From Prevotella vespertina (lineage in GTDB: Bacteria; Bacteroidota; Bacteroidia; Bacteroidales; Bacteroidaceae), in NCBI RefSeq assembly GCF_009728485.1, contig NZ_VVIQ01000001.1, forward strand, positions 124,001 to 188,000: a stretch of DNA of 64,000 nt. Direction: 5' to 3'. Below, piece after piece: positions 54,446-63,924 of this stretch (the first letter of the stretch is position 1; each line of letters begins with the position of its first letter). Position numbers and translations under genes: made by a program. The notes beneath the pieces are model-generated. The model was not told where the DNA came from and searched no databases. It saw only the letters and a program-made list of their open reading frames with translations.

Positions 54446-55675
54446 ATGAACACAATTGCACCATTTTCGCACCCTTTATATATCATGCTAAAGCCCGTCG
54501 GGGCTTCCTGCAACCTCAGATGTGAGTATTGCTATTATCTTGAAAAGGCAAATCTCTATAAGAACACACCAACTCGCATACTGACAGAAGAGCTATTAGA
54601 ACGATTCACAAAGGAATATATCAATGCTCAAACCATGAATGAGGTTCTCTTTACATGGCATGGGGGAGAGACGATGATGCGCCCACTATCATTTTTCAAA
54701 AAGGCAGTTGAATTACAACGCAAGTATGCTAACGGGCGCAGAATAAGCAATACTATACAAACAAATGGTACGTTATTGACTGATGAATGGTGTGAGTTCC
54801 TACGTGAGAACAACTGGCTTGTAGGTGTATCGATTGATGGTCCACAGGAATTTCACGATGAATACCGGCGCACAGCACGCAATGGTCCATCATGGTCAAA
54901 GGTTATGAAGGGGATTAAACAGTTCCAGAAACACCACGTGGAATGGAATGCTATGGCGGTAGTAAACGATTTCAATGCTGATTACCCGCTCGACTTCTAT
55001 CACTTCTTCAAGGAGATTGGATGCCAGTTCATACAGATTTCACCTATTGTAGAGCGCATCATACAACATAAGGATGGGCGACATCTAGCTACATTAACCG
55101 ATAAGGAAGAGTTGCCAATAGCGGACTTCTCGGTTACACCAGAGCAGTGGGGCGACTTCTTGTGTGCAATCTTTGATGAGTGGGTACGCAATGATGTGGG
55201 GCAAACCTATGTGGAGATATTCGATTGCATATTGGCTAACTGGGTGGGACAAACACCTGGTATCTGTGTGTATGCAAAGGAGTGTGGACATGCAGGAGTA
55301 ATGGAGTTCAATGGAGATGTGTACTCTTGTGACCACTTTGTGTTCCCTGAATACAAACTTGGTAATGTAAAAGATAAGACATTGATTGATATGCTTTATG
55401 GGGAGAAACAACGGCAGTTTAGCAAACTCAAGCATGCCTCGCTCCCACTTCAATGTCGTGAGTGTGAATGGGAATTTGCCTGTCATGGAGAGTGTCCAAA
55501 GAACCGATTTATAAAGGATAAGTATGGTAATCCTGGTCTTAACTACCTCTGCAAAGGGTATAAGAAGTTCTTCCAACACATTGCTCCATATATGGACTAC
55601 ATGAAGAACGAACTACTGAATCAACGTCCACCAGCCAATGTCATGAAGTTTGTTGATCAATTGGGTAGAGAGTAA
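54446..55675 (+). CDS. Anaerobic sulfatase-maturating enzyme (radical SAM, SPASM domain)
   Basis: 409 aa. The radical-SAM cluster motif CxxxCxxC is Cys22, Cys26, Cys29 (CNLRCEYCYY). FTWHGGE follows, and the C-terminal SPASM domain brings the auxiliary-cluster cysteines (CVYAKECGHAGVM, GDVYSCDHFVFPE, LQCRECEWEFACHGECPKNRF). These enzymes oxidise the sulfatase Ser or Cys to formylglycine in the cytoplasm before export. Pairing with the Ser-type sulfatase upstream is direct functional context. Homologues are called anSME or ChuR. Confidence 0.96.
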   Translation: MNTIAPFSHPLYIMLKPVGASCNLRCEYCYYLEKANLYKNTPTRILTEELLERFTKEYINAQTMNEVLFTWHGGETMMRPLSFFKKAVELQRKYANGRRISNTIQTNGTLLTDEWCEFLRENNWLVGVSIDGPQEFHDEYRRTARNGPSWSKVMKGIKQFQKHHVEWNAMAVVNDFNADYPLDFYHFFKEIGCQFIQISPIVERIIQHKDGRHLATLTDKEELPIADFSVTPEQWGDFLCAIFDEWVRNDVGQTYVEIFDCILANWVGQTPGICVYAKECGHAGVMEFNGDVYSCDHFVFPEYKLGNVKDKTLIDMLYGEKQRQFSKLKHASLPLQCRECEWEFACHGECPKNRFIKDKYGNPGLNYLCKGYKKFFQHIAPYMDYMKNELLNQRPPANVMKFVDQLGRE

Positions 55676-55695
55676 ACACACGCATCCCTTAAGAC

Positions 55696-55732
55696 AGAAG
55701 AGCTGATACTCTTAACGAGTACCAGCTCTTCT
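55696..55732. terminator. Hairpin between convergent maturase and anti-sigma genes
   Basis: AGAAGAGCTG (55696-55705) pairs with CAGCTCTTCT (55723-55732), with ACTC/GAGT inside. No clear T-run follows on either strand. Confidence 0.55.
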
Positions 55733-55833
55733 ACGTTAGTATTTATGAAAAATTTGAGAGAATATTGAGACCTCACGGCCTCGAGTTGTTTTACTTTTAA
55801 ATGATTATTTATTGAGAAAGCATAGAAATTGTC

Positions 55834-56313
55834 TTACTTTGTTATGGATGACACAGATGTCTGTATCTTATGTTGCAAAGTGTCTACCTTTACAGAATCA
55901 GCCTTAGCAACGGAAGGACCTTCATGGGGTTTGTCTACGGCAGCAGTACTTGATACTGCACGTGAGGCGTCTTCATCAGAGAAAGCAACTTGCATTGCGT
56001 TCCCCAACGTGAGGATAATTGCTACTATAGCAGCAGCCTTAAAGAGTGGCATAAGACGATGACGCATCGTGATGACACGTGCCTTCACAGGCTCATCCTT
56101 CTCTATAATCCCCAATACCCTTTGGTCAAAGTCACTGCCCAGTACGCTCTCTTCCTTCTCGTTCTTACTATATGTAAAAAGGTCGCGATAAGGTAGTAAA
56201 GCTGCTGGAATGTCCTCTTGAGAGAAGAACGCACGTAGAATCTCCTCTTCTTGAAGAGAAGTTTCACAGCGCCAATAGCGCTCCAGTAACTGTTCAATGT
56301 ACTTATAATCCAT
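55834..56313 (-). CDS. Putative anti-sigma factor, membrane protein
   Basis: 159 aa. The N-terminal 85 residues are charged and helical (YIEQLLERYWRCETSLQEEEILRAFF), a pattern common in short Bacteroidales proteins encoded after ECF sigma factors. One membrane helix lies near 90-108 (LFKAAAIVAIILTLGNAM), and a Ser/Val/Lys-rich tail faces the periplasm. It overlaps the sigma gene by 11 bp, so the two are translationally coupled. Binding of the sigma factor is inferred from position; no zinc-binding anti-sigma motif is present. Confidence 0.65.
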   Translation of the reverse strand: MDYKYIEQLLERYWRCETSLQEEEILRAFFSQEDIPAALLPYRDLFTYSKNEKEESVLGSDFDQRVLGIIEKDEPVKARVITMRHRLMPLFKAAAIVAIILTLGNAMQVAFSDEDASRAVSSTAAVDKPHEGPSVAKADSVKVDTLQHKIQTSVSSITK

Positions 56314-56815
56314 AATTATCTAGTTTCAAATATCTTTGTTTGACCGCCTGTCTTGCTCGGAAGATATTAACCTTCACTTGCTCTTCAGTAATATCCAATA
56401 TGACAGCTATCTCTTTATAAGATTTACCTTCGAAGTCTCTTAGCTGCATACAGCTTCGTTGTTTCTCAGGAAGTGAATCTACTATTTGTCTAATTAGATT
56501 CACCCTGTCAGCTTGAATCATTCGGTCTTGTGGATTAGATGAAGATAATGGTTCTACTCCTTTTACATCTTCTAAAGAGTTGTTATCATTCTCTTTTTTC
56601 TTGATGCGATCGAGTGAGAGATTACGACATATCGTCAAGCTAAAAGCTTCAATAGAGTCTATGTCCTCCCAATCAGAGCGACGATTCCAAACCTTTATCA
56701 GCGTATCTTGCACTATATCTTCAGCCTCAAACCTGTTGAGTGTGATACGAAGTGCAAGCCGGAAGAGTTGATTCTTCAACGGCAAGATATCATCTCGAAA
56801 ACTGATATTTTTCAT
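56303..56815 (-). CDS. ECF-type RNA polymerase sigma factor
   Basis: 170 aa. Region 2 reads FRLALRITLNRFEAEDIVQDTLIKVWNR; region 4 is SLPEKQRSCMQLRDFEGKSYKEIAVILDITEEQVKVNIFRARQAVKQ, a helix-turn-helix for the -35 element. There is no region 1 or 3, typical of ECF factors. The downstream overlapping gene is a probable membrane anti-sigma partner. The target genes are unknown; no susCD pair lies next to it. Confidence 0.93.
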   Translation of the reverse strand: MKNISFRDDILPLKNQLFRLALRITLNRFEAEDIVQDTLIKVWNRRSDWEDIDSIEAFSLTICRNLSLDRIKKKENDNNSLEDVKGVEPLSSSNPQDRMIQADRVNLIRQIVDSLPEKQRSCMQLRDFEGKSYKEIAVILDITEEQVKVNIFRARQAVKQRYLKLDNYGL

Positions 56816-56985
56816 CTTCTCACTATTTAAATGACGATTATATATGACTAAAAGTTACAGAGAATAGAACGAAAGAGTATCCATTTAACCTTTAATAACA
56901 CATCATTTATGATTATCACCTTATTGTTTACGACAACACAATCTCAATAATCAAGAGTATATTATATTAATAAATCAAAGATTGC

Positions 56986-57062
56986 AGAGCATACTTTGGT
57001 TTTTAACTAAGTATTTAGATTGCATAAAATCGCATTTCTCATTAATTCGCCAAGTATGCTCT
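56986..57062. repeat. Long-loop inverted repeat beyond the speA stop
   Basis: AGAGCATACTTTGG (56986-56999) and CCAAGTATGCTCT (57050-57062) are inverse copies apart from one extra T. The 50-nt loop holds a smaller pairing (GATTGCA/TCGCATT region). It begins about 22 bp past the speA stop on the minus strand. The gap 56816-57084 has no gene. Confidence 0.55.
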
Positions 57063-57084
57063 ACCTCCTCTAGGAAATCATAAC

Positions 57085-58977
57085 CTATTCCAAGTATGTG
57101 TAACCATAAAGTCCACTACGATAATTGCTAAGGAATTCCTTACCTTCTTCTAGAGAGATCTTACCTTGTTTAACACTCTTTGTTACCCATATTTCCAATT
57201 GGCGAACAAGCTTCTTCGGATTGTACTGAACATATTCCAGAACTTCTTCGACAGTCTCACCATCAAAGATCTGATCGATATGATACCCCCCATCCTTCAC
57301 AGAAATATGTACGGCATTGGTATCGCCAAAGAGATTATGCATATCACCAAGAATCTCTTGATAAGCCCCGACAAGGAATACACCAAGATAATAAGGCTCA
57401 TTTGACTTTAACGGATGAACTGGTAGTACATGACTGCTACGCCCCATAGCAACAAAATTTGATATCTTTCCATCACTATCACAGGTTATATCTTGCAATG
57501 TCGCATTACGGCTTGGACGCTCATTGAGACGCTGAATAGGCATCACTGGGAATAATTGGTCTATAGCCCAACTATCTGGAAGAGACTGGAAAAGGGAGAA
57601 GTTACAGAAATACTTATCTGCAAGAAGTTTATCCATGTTACGTAACTCATCAGGAACATGCTTCATGTTCTTTGCTAAATTATTGATTTCATGGCATACA
57701 CTCCAATACATTGCTTCTATCTCCGCACGAGTACGAAGGTCAACCAAACCATGAGAGAATAATTCTAAGGCTTCTTCACGAATCTGCTCTGCATCATGCC
57801 AATCCTCTAACATATTACGAGCATCAAGATTATCCCATATATCATAAAGGTCTTTTACTAGCTGGTGATCGGTCTCTTTTGCTTCAAATTCTTCAGACAT
57901 CTCAGGTAAAGATGCAGTTTCAAGAACATCAATAACAAGAACCGAATGGTGTGCAGACAAACTTCTACCACTTTCCGTAATGATATTTGGATGTGGAATA
58001 TCACTCTTGTTAGCTGCATCTACAAACGTATAAACGCAATCGTTGACGTATTCTTGAATACTATAATTCACAGAACTCTCACTACTGGATGAACGTGTAC
58101 CATCATAATCGACTCCAAGTCCACCACCACAATCAACAAAGTCTACGTTATACCCCATCTTCCTCAGGTTCACATAATACTGTGCTGCTTCATTTAGAGC
58201 CGTCTGAATACGACGAATCTTTGTTATTTGCGAACCTATATGGAAGTGTATTAGACGCAAACTATCATGCAGCCCTTTTGCATCAAGCGTCTCTAAAGCC
58301 TGAAGAAGTTCAGAGGAAGTAAGACCGAATTTCGATGCATCGCCACCACTTTCAGCCCATTTTCCAGAGCCACTAGATGCTAATTTTATACGAATACCAA
58401 GGTTAGGTTTAACGTTAAGTTTCTTTGCTGCACGTGCGATAAGATCTATTTCGTTGAGCTTTTCAACGACAATGAAGATACGTTTACCCATCTTTTGCGC
58501 CAATAGAGCAAGCTCAATATAACTCTGATCCTTATATCCATTACAGATAATAAGGGAATCACTCTGGCATTGAACAGCAATTACAGCATGTAATTCTGGC
58601 TTTGATCCTGCTTCCAAGCCTAAGTTAAACTTACGCCCATGAGAGATGATTTCTTCAACGACAGGCTGCATTTGATTCACCTTAATAGGATAGATTATGA
58701 AGTTCTCAGCTTTGAAGTCATACTCTTTTTTTGCTTTTTCAAAACAAGACGAAGTCTTTTCAATTCGATTATCAAGAATGTCAGGGAAACGAAGTAACAC
58801 AGGAGGTGTAACATCGCGTAGGGCTAGTTCATCCATAACATCACGTAAATCAATTTGAGTATTATCTTTACATGGTGTTACATAAACATCACCTTTATTA
58901 TTAATACCGAAATAAGAAGTACCCCACCCCGACGTGTTGTACAGTTCTGTAGAATCTTCTATCGTCCACTTTTTCAT
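57085..58977 (-). CDS. speA: Biosynthetic arginine decarboxylase
   Basis: 630 aa, the length of SpeA-type enzymes. The PLP lysine is Lys99 in FIIYPIKVNQ. HFHIGSQI, VDCGGGLGVDYDGT and ITESGRSLSAHHSVLV complete the alanine-racemase-fold barrel, and the C-terminal sheet carries FVAMGRSSHVLPVHPL and VFLVGAYQEILGDMHNLFGD. It converts arginine to agmatine for polyamine synthesis. It starts 57 bp after aroK and may share its transcript. Confidence 0.97.
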   Translation of the reverse strand: MKKWTIEDSTELYNTSGWGTSYFGINNKGDVYVTPCKDNTQIDLRDVMDELALRDVTPPVLLRFPDILDNRIEKTSSCFEKAKKEYDFKAENFIIYPIKVNQMQPVVEEIISHGRKFNLGLEAGSKPELHAVIAVQCQSDSLIICNGYKDQSYIELALLAQKMGKRIFIVVEKLNEIDLIARAAKKLNVKPNLGIRIKLASSGSGKWAESGGDASKFGLTSSELLQALETLDAKGLHDSLRLIHFHIGSQITKIRRIQTALNEAAQYYVNLRKMGYNVDFVDCGGGLGVDYDGTRSSSSESSVNYSIQEYVNDCVYTFVDAANKSDIPHPNIITESGRSLSAHHSVLVIDVLETASLPEMSEEFEAKETDHQLVKDLYDIWDNLDARNMLEDWHDAEQIREEALELFSHGLVDLRTRAEIEAMYWSVCHEINNLAKNMKHVPDELRNMDKLLADKYFCNFSLFQSLPDSWAIDQLFPVMPIQRLNERPSRNATLQDITCDSDGKISNFVAMGRSSHVLPVHPLKSNEPYYLGVFLVGAYQEILGDMHNLFGDTNAVHISVKDGGYHIDQIFDGETVEEVLEYVQYNPKKLVRQLEIWVTKSVKQGKISLEEGKEFLSNYRSGLYGYTYLE

Positions 58978-59034
58978 TGTCGTTTCCTAACCCTTGTATA
59001 TCTTTTTCAAACTATAAATAGAAATTATGAATCT

Positions 59035-59637
59035 TCACAACTTACCGTTTAACGTTGTATCTACCGCTAACAACTGACAGACACCACCTACAGATATTTG
59101 AATCTTCTCATAGTTGTCCATCAAACTAACATCTAATGTATGCTTTGCCTTGGTGTAGAATGGTTCACGTTCTTGCAATTGTCTACAAACAAACTGGCGT
59201 ACCTCCTCAGATTTCTTATTTAATAACAGAGGGCGAACAGACTTTCCCATCTGCAAATGACCATATAACACTTCAGGACTAGCTTTCAGATATATGGTCT
59301 CTCCCTGAGTATTCATATAATCCATATTATCAAAGAAACAAGGTGTACCACCTCCACAAGCTAGAATAACATTCTCAAACTCTGCCACCTCATGAAGCAT
59401 TGCTTTTTCTATCTTTCGGAATCCTTCTTCCCCCTTTTCATCGAAGATCTGCTTTATAGATTTTCGCATCCTACTCTCTATATACCAATCTAAATCATAG
59501 AAAGGAATGTTCAACTCTTTCGATAAGGCTCGGCCAATAGTAGTCTTGCCAGACCCCATATATCCGATAAGAATGATACGAAGCGGTATGTTTCCAGCCT
59601 TGTTATCTGACATACTCACGAAATTTTCATATATCAT
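59035..59637 (-). CDS. aroK: Shikimate kinase
   Basis: 200 aa from Met 59637; Met at 59613 is an equally possible start. LRIILIGYMGSGKTTIGRAL is the P-loop; FYDLDWYIESRMRKSI binds shikimate; ACGGGTPCF is the second substrate loop; VRPLLLNKK is the lid. It phosphorylates shikimate in aromatic amino-acid synthesis. It lies 67 bp after topA and before speA on the same strand. Confidence 0.95.
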   Translation of the reverse strand: MIYENFVSMSDNKAGNIPLRIILIGYMGSGKTTIGRALSKELNIPFYDLDWYIESRMRKSIKQIFDEKGEEGFRKIEKAMLHEVAEFENVILACGGGTPCFFDNMDYMNTQGETIYLKASPEVLYGHLQMGKSVRPLLLNKKSEEVRQFVCRQLQEREPFYTKAKHTLDVSLMDNYEKIQISVGGVCQLLAVDTTLNGKL

Positions 59638-59704
59638 TACACACTTTCTATGTCGTAAGAAAAAGTGTGATCAACATTATATTATAAAGGAGAGATCAGT
59701 TATC

Positions 59705-62041
59705 TTACTTTTTTCTCTTTGGCTCTGGAGCATTCTTAACAATATCCAAGCATTGTTCGTAAGTCAATTCAGAAGCCTTATCATAAAGAGCTTTCGGCAT
59801 ACGATAATTCTTACCATCATAAGCAACGTATGGACCATAACGCCCATTCATCACCTCCATCTTAGCATCTTCTTCAAAAGTCTTCAAGTGACGCTGTGCT
59901 TCTTGTAGACGCTTTTTCTGAATAAGATTGATAGCAGCATCAAGTGTTATTGTTAATGGATCTTCCCCCTTGGGTATTGATGTGTATTTTTTATCATGGA
60001 GTACATAAGGACCAAAGCGACCTGCTCCAATAACAACATCTGAGCCTTCAAACTGCCCCAATGTACGTGGTAATTTGAACAATTCTAGCGCTTCTTCTAG
60101 TGTAATGGTCTCCATACTTTTTCCTGTAGGGAGTTGAGAAAAACGTGGTTTATCCTCATCATCTGCACTACCTATCTGCACAACGGGACCAAAACGACCT
60201 ATTTTAACAAATACAGGTTTACCACTTTTCGGATCTATTCCTAATTCTCTTTCACCAGCTTTATGTTCAGAGCGAGCATTCATAACCTTCTCAACTTCTG
60301 GTTCAAAGTTCTCATAAAAGAGTTTCATCTCTTTATTCCACTCCACTTCACCTGCTGCTATCTTATCAAATTCTTGCTCAACTTTAGCTGTGAAGTTATA
60401 GTCCATGATGTCTGGGAAGTTCTCCATTAGAAAGTCGTTAACAACTATACCAACATCAGTTGGTATCAACTTTCCCTTGTCAGCACCAGCCATTTCCTTC
60501 TTGCTCTTTGATGTTATCTTCAATCCAAGCAAGGAATCAACAGCATATTTGCGCTCTTCACCTTTACGATCACCTTTCTGAACATATTCACGTTGTTGAA
60601 TAGTTGAAATTGTTGGAGCATAAGTTGAAGGACGCCCAATACCCAGTTCTTCCAATTTGCGAACCAGACTAGCTTCTGTATAACGATTTGGACCTTGTGA
60701 ATAACGCTCTGTTGAGACTATTTCACGACGCTCCAACACCTCACCTTCATGTATCACTGGTAAAGCATGTGACAATTCCTCATTCCCCTCTTCATCATCA
60801 GTTGACTCAAAATAAACTTTCAAGAACCCCTCAAAAGCAACAACTTCACCATTTGCAACAAACTGCAAATCAGTTTGAGAAGAACCATCTTCTGAACTCA
60901 ATGCTATATTAACTGTCGTTTTCTCTATCTGAGCATCAGCCATCTGAGATGCAATAGTTCGTTTCCAAATAAGATCATAAAGACGTTTCTCTTGACTAGT
61001 TCCTTCAATAGAAACATTCTCCATATAAGTAGGGCGAATAGCTTCATGCGCTTCTTGAGCGCCCTTACTATGCGTCTGATACATTCTTACTTTACTATAT
61101 TCTGTGCCGTATAAGCGTTCTATCTCCGCCTTACTTGTATTAATGGCTAAAGCCGACAAGTTAACACTATCTGTTCTCATGTAAGTGATACGTCCTGCTT
61201 CGTACAATCTCTGGGCTATCATCATTGTTTGACTAACCGTAAATCCAAGTTTACGAGCAGCCTCCTGTTGTAAAGTTGATGTAGTAAAAGGTGGAGCTGG
61301 TATACGTTTTAATGGTTTCTTCGTAATCGATGAAACCGTAAACTTTGATTGTTTGCACAATTCCAAGAATGCTAAAGCCTCTTCATGCGTCTTAAATCTT
61401 TTATTCAGTTCTGTCTTTATCTCGTTCTTTGAGCCATCTTCACTAGTAACAGCAAAGATTGCATTCAGACGATAATAAGGCTCTGGTTGAAAATTTTGAA
61501 TCTCTCGTTCACGCTCAACAATCAGACGAACGGCAACACTTTGCACACGACCAGCACTCAAAGCAGGCTTTACTTTTCGCCATAAAACTGGTGAAAGACG
61601 GAACCCCACTAGACGATCTAACACACGGCGAGCCTGCTGTGCATTTACCAAATTCATATCTAAATGACGTGGAGACTCAATAGCCTTGAGTATAGCAGGT
61701 TTGGTAATCTCGTGAAAGACTATACGACTCGTATTCTCTTCGTCAAGCCCCAACACTTCACACAAGTGCCAACTAATAGCTTCTCCCTCACGATCCTCAT
61801 CGGAAGCCAACCAAATCTTCTTAGCCGCTTTAGCATTCTTCTTCAATTCGCTGACAACCTTCTTCTTCTCTTCTGGGATTTCATAATCAGGATTCAACGT
61901 ATCGACGTCAATGCTTAGTTCTTTCTTCTTAAGGTCACGAATATGACCATAAGAAGACATCACTTTATAGTCTTTACCAAGAAACTTTTCTATTGTTTTA
62001 GCCTTTGCAGGACTCTCTACTATTACCAGATTCTCTTGCAT
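59705..62041 (-). CDS. topA: DNA topoisomerase I (type IA)
   Basis: 778 aa. The TOPRIM domain opens MQENLVIVESPAKAKTIEKFLG and contains LASDEDREGEAISWHL; the catalytic Tyr is in GRITYMRTDSVNLS; QSVAVRLIVEREREI and GIGRPSTYAPTISTI are the other family blocks. In place of Cys4 zinc ribbons the C-terminus has three Toprim_C repeats (VKIGRFGPVVQIG, IGAGRFGPYVLHD, NGRYGPYVAYDG). It relaxes negative supercoils. Confidence 0.98.
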   Translation of the reverse strand: MQENLVIVESPAKAKTIEKFLGKDYKVMSSYGHIRDLKKKELSIDVDTLNPDYEIPEEKKKVVSELKKNAKAAKKIWLASDEDREGEAISWHLCEVLGLDEENTSRIVFHEITKPAILKAIESPRHLDMNLVNAQQARRVLDRLVGFRLSPVLWRKVKPALSAGRVQSVAVRLIVEREREIQNFQPEPYYRLNAIFAVTSEDGSKNEIKTELNKRFKTHEEALAFLELCKQSKFTVSSITKKPLKRIPAPPFTTSTLQQEAARKLGFTVSQTMMIAQRLYEAGRITYMRTDSVNLSALAINTSKAEIERLYGTEYSKVRMYQTHSKGAQEAHEAIRPTYMENVSIEGTSQEKRLYDLIWKRTIASQMADAQIEKTTVNIALSSEDGSSQTDLQFVANGEVVAFEGFLKVYFESTDDEEGNEELSHALPVIHEGEVLERREIVSTERYSQGPNRYTEASLVRKLEELGIGRPSTYAPTISTIQQREYVQKGDRKGEERKYAVDSLLGLKITSKSKKEMAGADKGKLIPTDVGIVVNDFLMENFPDIMDYNFTAKVEQEFDKIAAGEVEWNKEMKLFYENFEPEVEKVMNARSEHKAGERELGIDPKSGKPVFVKIGRFGPVVQIGSADDEDKPRFSQLPTGKSMETITLEEALELFKLPRTLGQFEGSDVVIGAGRFGPYVLHDKKYTSIPKGEDPLTITLDAAINLIQKKRLQEAQRHLKTFEEDAKMEVMNGRYGPYVAYDGKNYRMPKALYDKASELTYEQCLDIVKNAPEPKRKK

Positions 62042-62120
62042 GATTACTAATTGTACATTTTTTCAAGGACGCAAAAGTACTTAAACTTTTTGCTTACACC
62101 TTATATAATAGATAATTTTT

Positions 62121-62657
62121 CTACTTTTTTAAGTATTCGTCATGCCTTTGAAGAAAATCACGAAGAGCTTGTCGGATGGAACGCAACCCAAATTGTTCTG
62201 TATGAACTTCATTCAAAGGGGTCCATATAGCACTTTCTACATCATCTGCAGGACACAACTTTTCCTCATTTTCGACCTTACAAACAAAGAAAGCATCAAG
62301 TGTTGGAATGTCAAAGCCACTGTAACGATACTTATTGGGAAGCGAACAGAAATAACACTTCTCCTTAATGACGAGGTTCGTTTCCTCCATTACTTCACGT
62401 GCTAAAGCCTCTCCTATCGTTTCACCAATATCACAGAAACCACCTGGAAGATCCAACGTTCCACGTCCAGGATCAAACTTCCTTCGTGTTACTAGCAACT
62501 CTCCTTTATCATTCAAAATAAAGGCGGCTACAGCAGAACTAGGATTAAGAAAATATTCAAAGCCGCAACTCTCACAACGTTTACTCTTTTCATTCTGTTC
62601 AACAAAATGCTTACTTCCGCATACAGGGCAATACTGAAACTTCTCTAATACGTGCAT
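62121..62657 (-). CDS. NUDIX hydrolase with N-terminal zinc ribbon
   Basis: 178 aa. The zinc ribbon is built from the CPVC pair (Cys9, Cys12) and the CESC pair (about 28 and 31). The NUDIX box is complete: GGFCDIGETIGEALAREVMEETNL. The overall plan is like NAD pyrophosphatase NudC but shorter, lacking its N-terminal domain and the SQPWPFPxS motif, so a different nucleotide-sugar or nucleotide substrate is more likely. It begins the minus-strand run with topA, aroK and speA. Confidence 0.9.
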   Translation of the reverse strand: MHVLEKFQYCPVCGSKHFVEQNEKSKRCESCGFEYFLNPSSAVAAFILNDKGELLVTRRKFDPGRGTLDLPGGFCDIGETIGEALAREVMEETNLVIKEKCYFCSLPNKYRYSGFDIPTLDAFFVCKVENEEKLCPADDVESAIWTPLNEVHTEQFGLRSIRQALRDFLQRHDEYLKK

Positions 62658-62960
62658 AAAATGATTATTGGAGATGAATTATTGATTGAGAGAAAACTGA
62701 TATATCCAATACCAAAAGAACAGTTGTTAACATAAAACTCACAATCATTAAAATACCTTTAGACTCAATGCCTTTTACTTCTTCAATTTGCAAATATACT
62801 AAAAACTCTAAACTTCCACTAGTTTAATCCTATATTTTTGTTAACTTTGCGCCAATAGGCTACAAATCTGCTTGTAACCAAGGAGGCATTACCTCCAGCA
62901 TTAATAAAATTTTGATTATTACATCTTAGCGGATAAGAATCAAATAAACATTATATTAGA
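62658..62960 (+). promoter_or_regulatory. Divergent gap with promoter boxes and two leader hairpins before the esterase gene
   Basis: Plus strand: TAACTTTG at 62842-62849, followed in the leader by TACAA/TTGTA (62861-62865 with 62872-62876) and GGAGG/CCTCC (62882-62886 with 62892-62896), then about 64 nt to the ATG. Minus strand: TATATTTG (62798-62791), a -7 box for the NUDIX gene. Upstream TTG elements are weak for both. No gene is seen in the gap. Confidence 0.55.
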
Positions 62961-63785
62961 ATGAAATTAAGAAAACTTTTTCTTGTAGCTGGATTAGCTG
63001 CTATTGCAATGTCAATGTCAGCTCAGAGGGCTTTTGATGTTAAACTCTATAATGGTCATCCACCCTATGACAACGGCGACTCACAGGATACTGCAAAGGT
63101 TCGCGTATACCTTCCAATGGAAAAAGAAGCCACTGGACGTGCTGTTGTCATTTGTCCTGGTGGCGGATACACCTCTCTTTCTATGGACAAAGAAGGCTAT
63201 GATTGGGGGGAGTTCTTCCAGAATCAAGGTATAGCTGCTATCGTTCTAAAGTATCGTTTACCACATGGTGAACCCAATGTTCCTATTTCTGATGCCGAAC
63301 AAGCAATGAAGTTGGTACGTATGAATGCTACCAGTTGGAAGATTAATCGTAATGACATTGGTATCATGGGATTTTCTGCTGGTGGACATCTTGCAGCAAC
63401 TATTGCAACATGTAGTCAAGGTGAGGCAAAGCCAAATTTCCAGATTCTTTTCTACCCTGTCATTTCAATGGTAGAAGGCTATGGGCATGAAGGTAGTCGT
63501 ATCAACTTCTTAGGTAAACGCCCAAGCAAGCGTGACGAGAAGAAATACAGTGCAGATATGAACGTTAGTCGTGTTACTCCTCGCGCATTCATCGCTCTTA
63601 GTGACGATGATGATACTGTTCCACCTGCAAATGGTGTCAACTACTACACAGAACTTTATCGCAATGATGTTCGTGCTTCACTCCATGTTTACCCTGGTGG
63701 TGGTCATGGTTGGGGTAGTAAGATTGGTTTCCGTTATCACGAAGAAATGATGATGGATCTCAAAGCATGGTTGAAGAGTTTCTAA
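62961..63785 (+). CDS. Secreted alpha/beta-hydrolase esterase (acetyl-xylan esterase-like)
   Basis: 274 aa. Signal peptide MKLRKLFLVAGLAAIAMSMSAQ. The oxyanion region is VVICPGGGYTSLS; the nucleophile elbow is GFSAGGHLAAT; the acid is in SDDDDTVPP; the His is in YPGGGHGWG. This pattern is common in Bacteroidales enzymes labelled acetyl-xylan esterase or xylanase-associated esterase, which deacylate plant polysaccharide in the periplasm. No xylanase or SusCD genes are next to it. The acyl substrate is uncertain. Confidence 0.88.
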   Translation: MKLRKLFLVAGLAAIAMSMSAQRAFDVKLYNGHPPYDNGDSQDTAKVRVYLPMEKEATGRAVVICPGGGYTSLSMDKEGYDWGEFFQNQGIAAIVLKYRLPHGEPNVPISDAEQAMKLVRMNATSWKINRNDIGIMGFSAGGHLAATIATCSQGEAKPNFQILFYPVISMVEGYGHEGSRINFLGKRPSKRDEKKYSADMNVSRVTPRAFIALSDDDDTVPPANGVNYYTELYRNDVRASLHVYPGGGHGWGSKIGFRYHEEMMMDLKAWLKSF

Positions 63786-63865
63786 ACTCTTACCAACATT
63801 ATCCATAGAGACAATAGTTAACAACATATTGTTATCTGGAAAAACTTAATTAGCTTATAATTCTT

Positions 63866-63910
63866 GCGGGGTTGCCTTTACAGAGGCAATTCCGCATTTA
63901 TTTTTGAACA
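63866..63910 (+). terminator. Terminator after the esterase gene
   Basis: GCGGGGTTGCCT (63866-63877) pairs with AGGCAATTCCGC (63884-63895) with two wobble pairs, followed by ATTTATTTTTG. Confidence 0.75.
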
Positions 63911-63924
63911 TCGAACTATTAATC

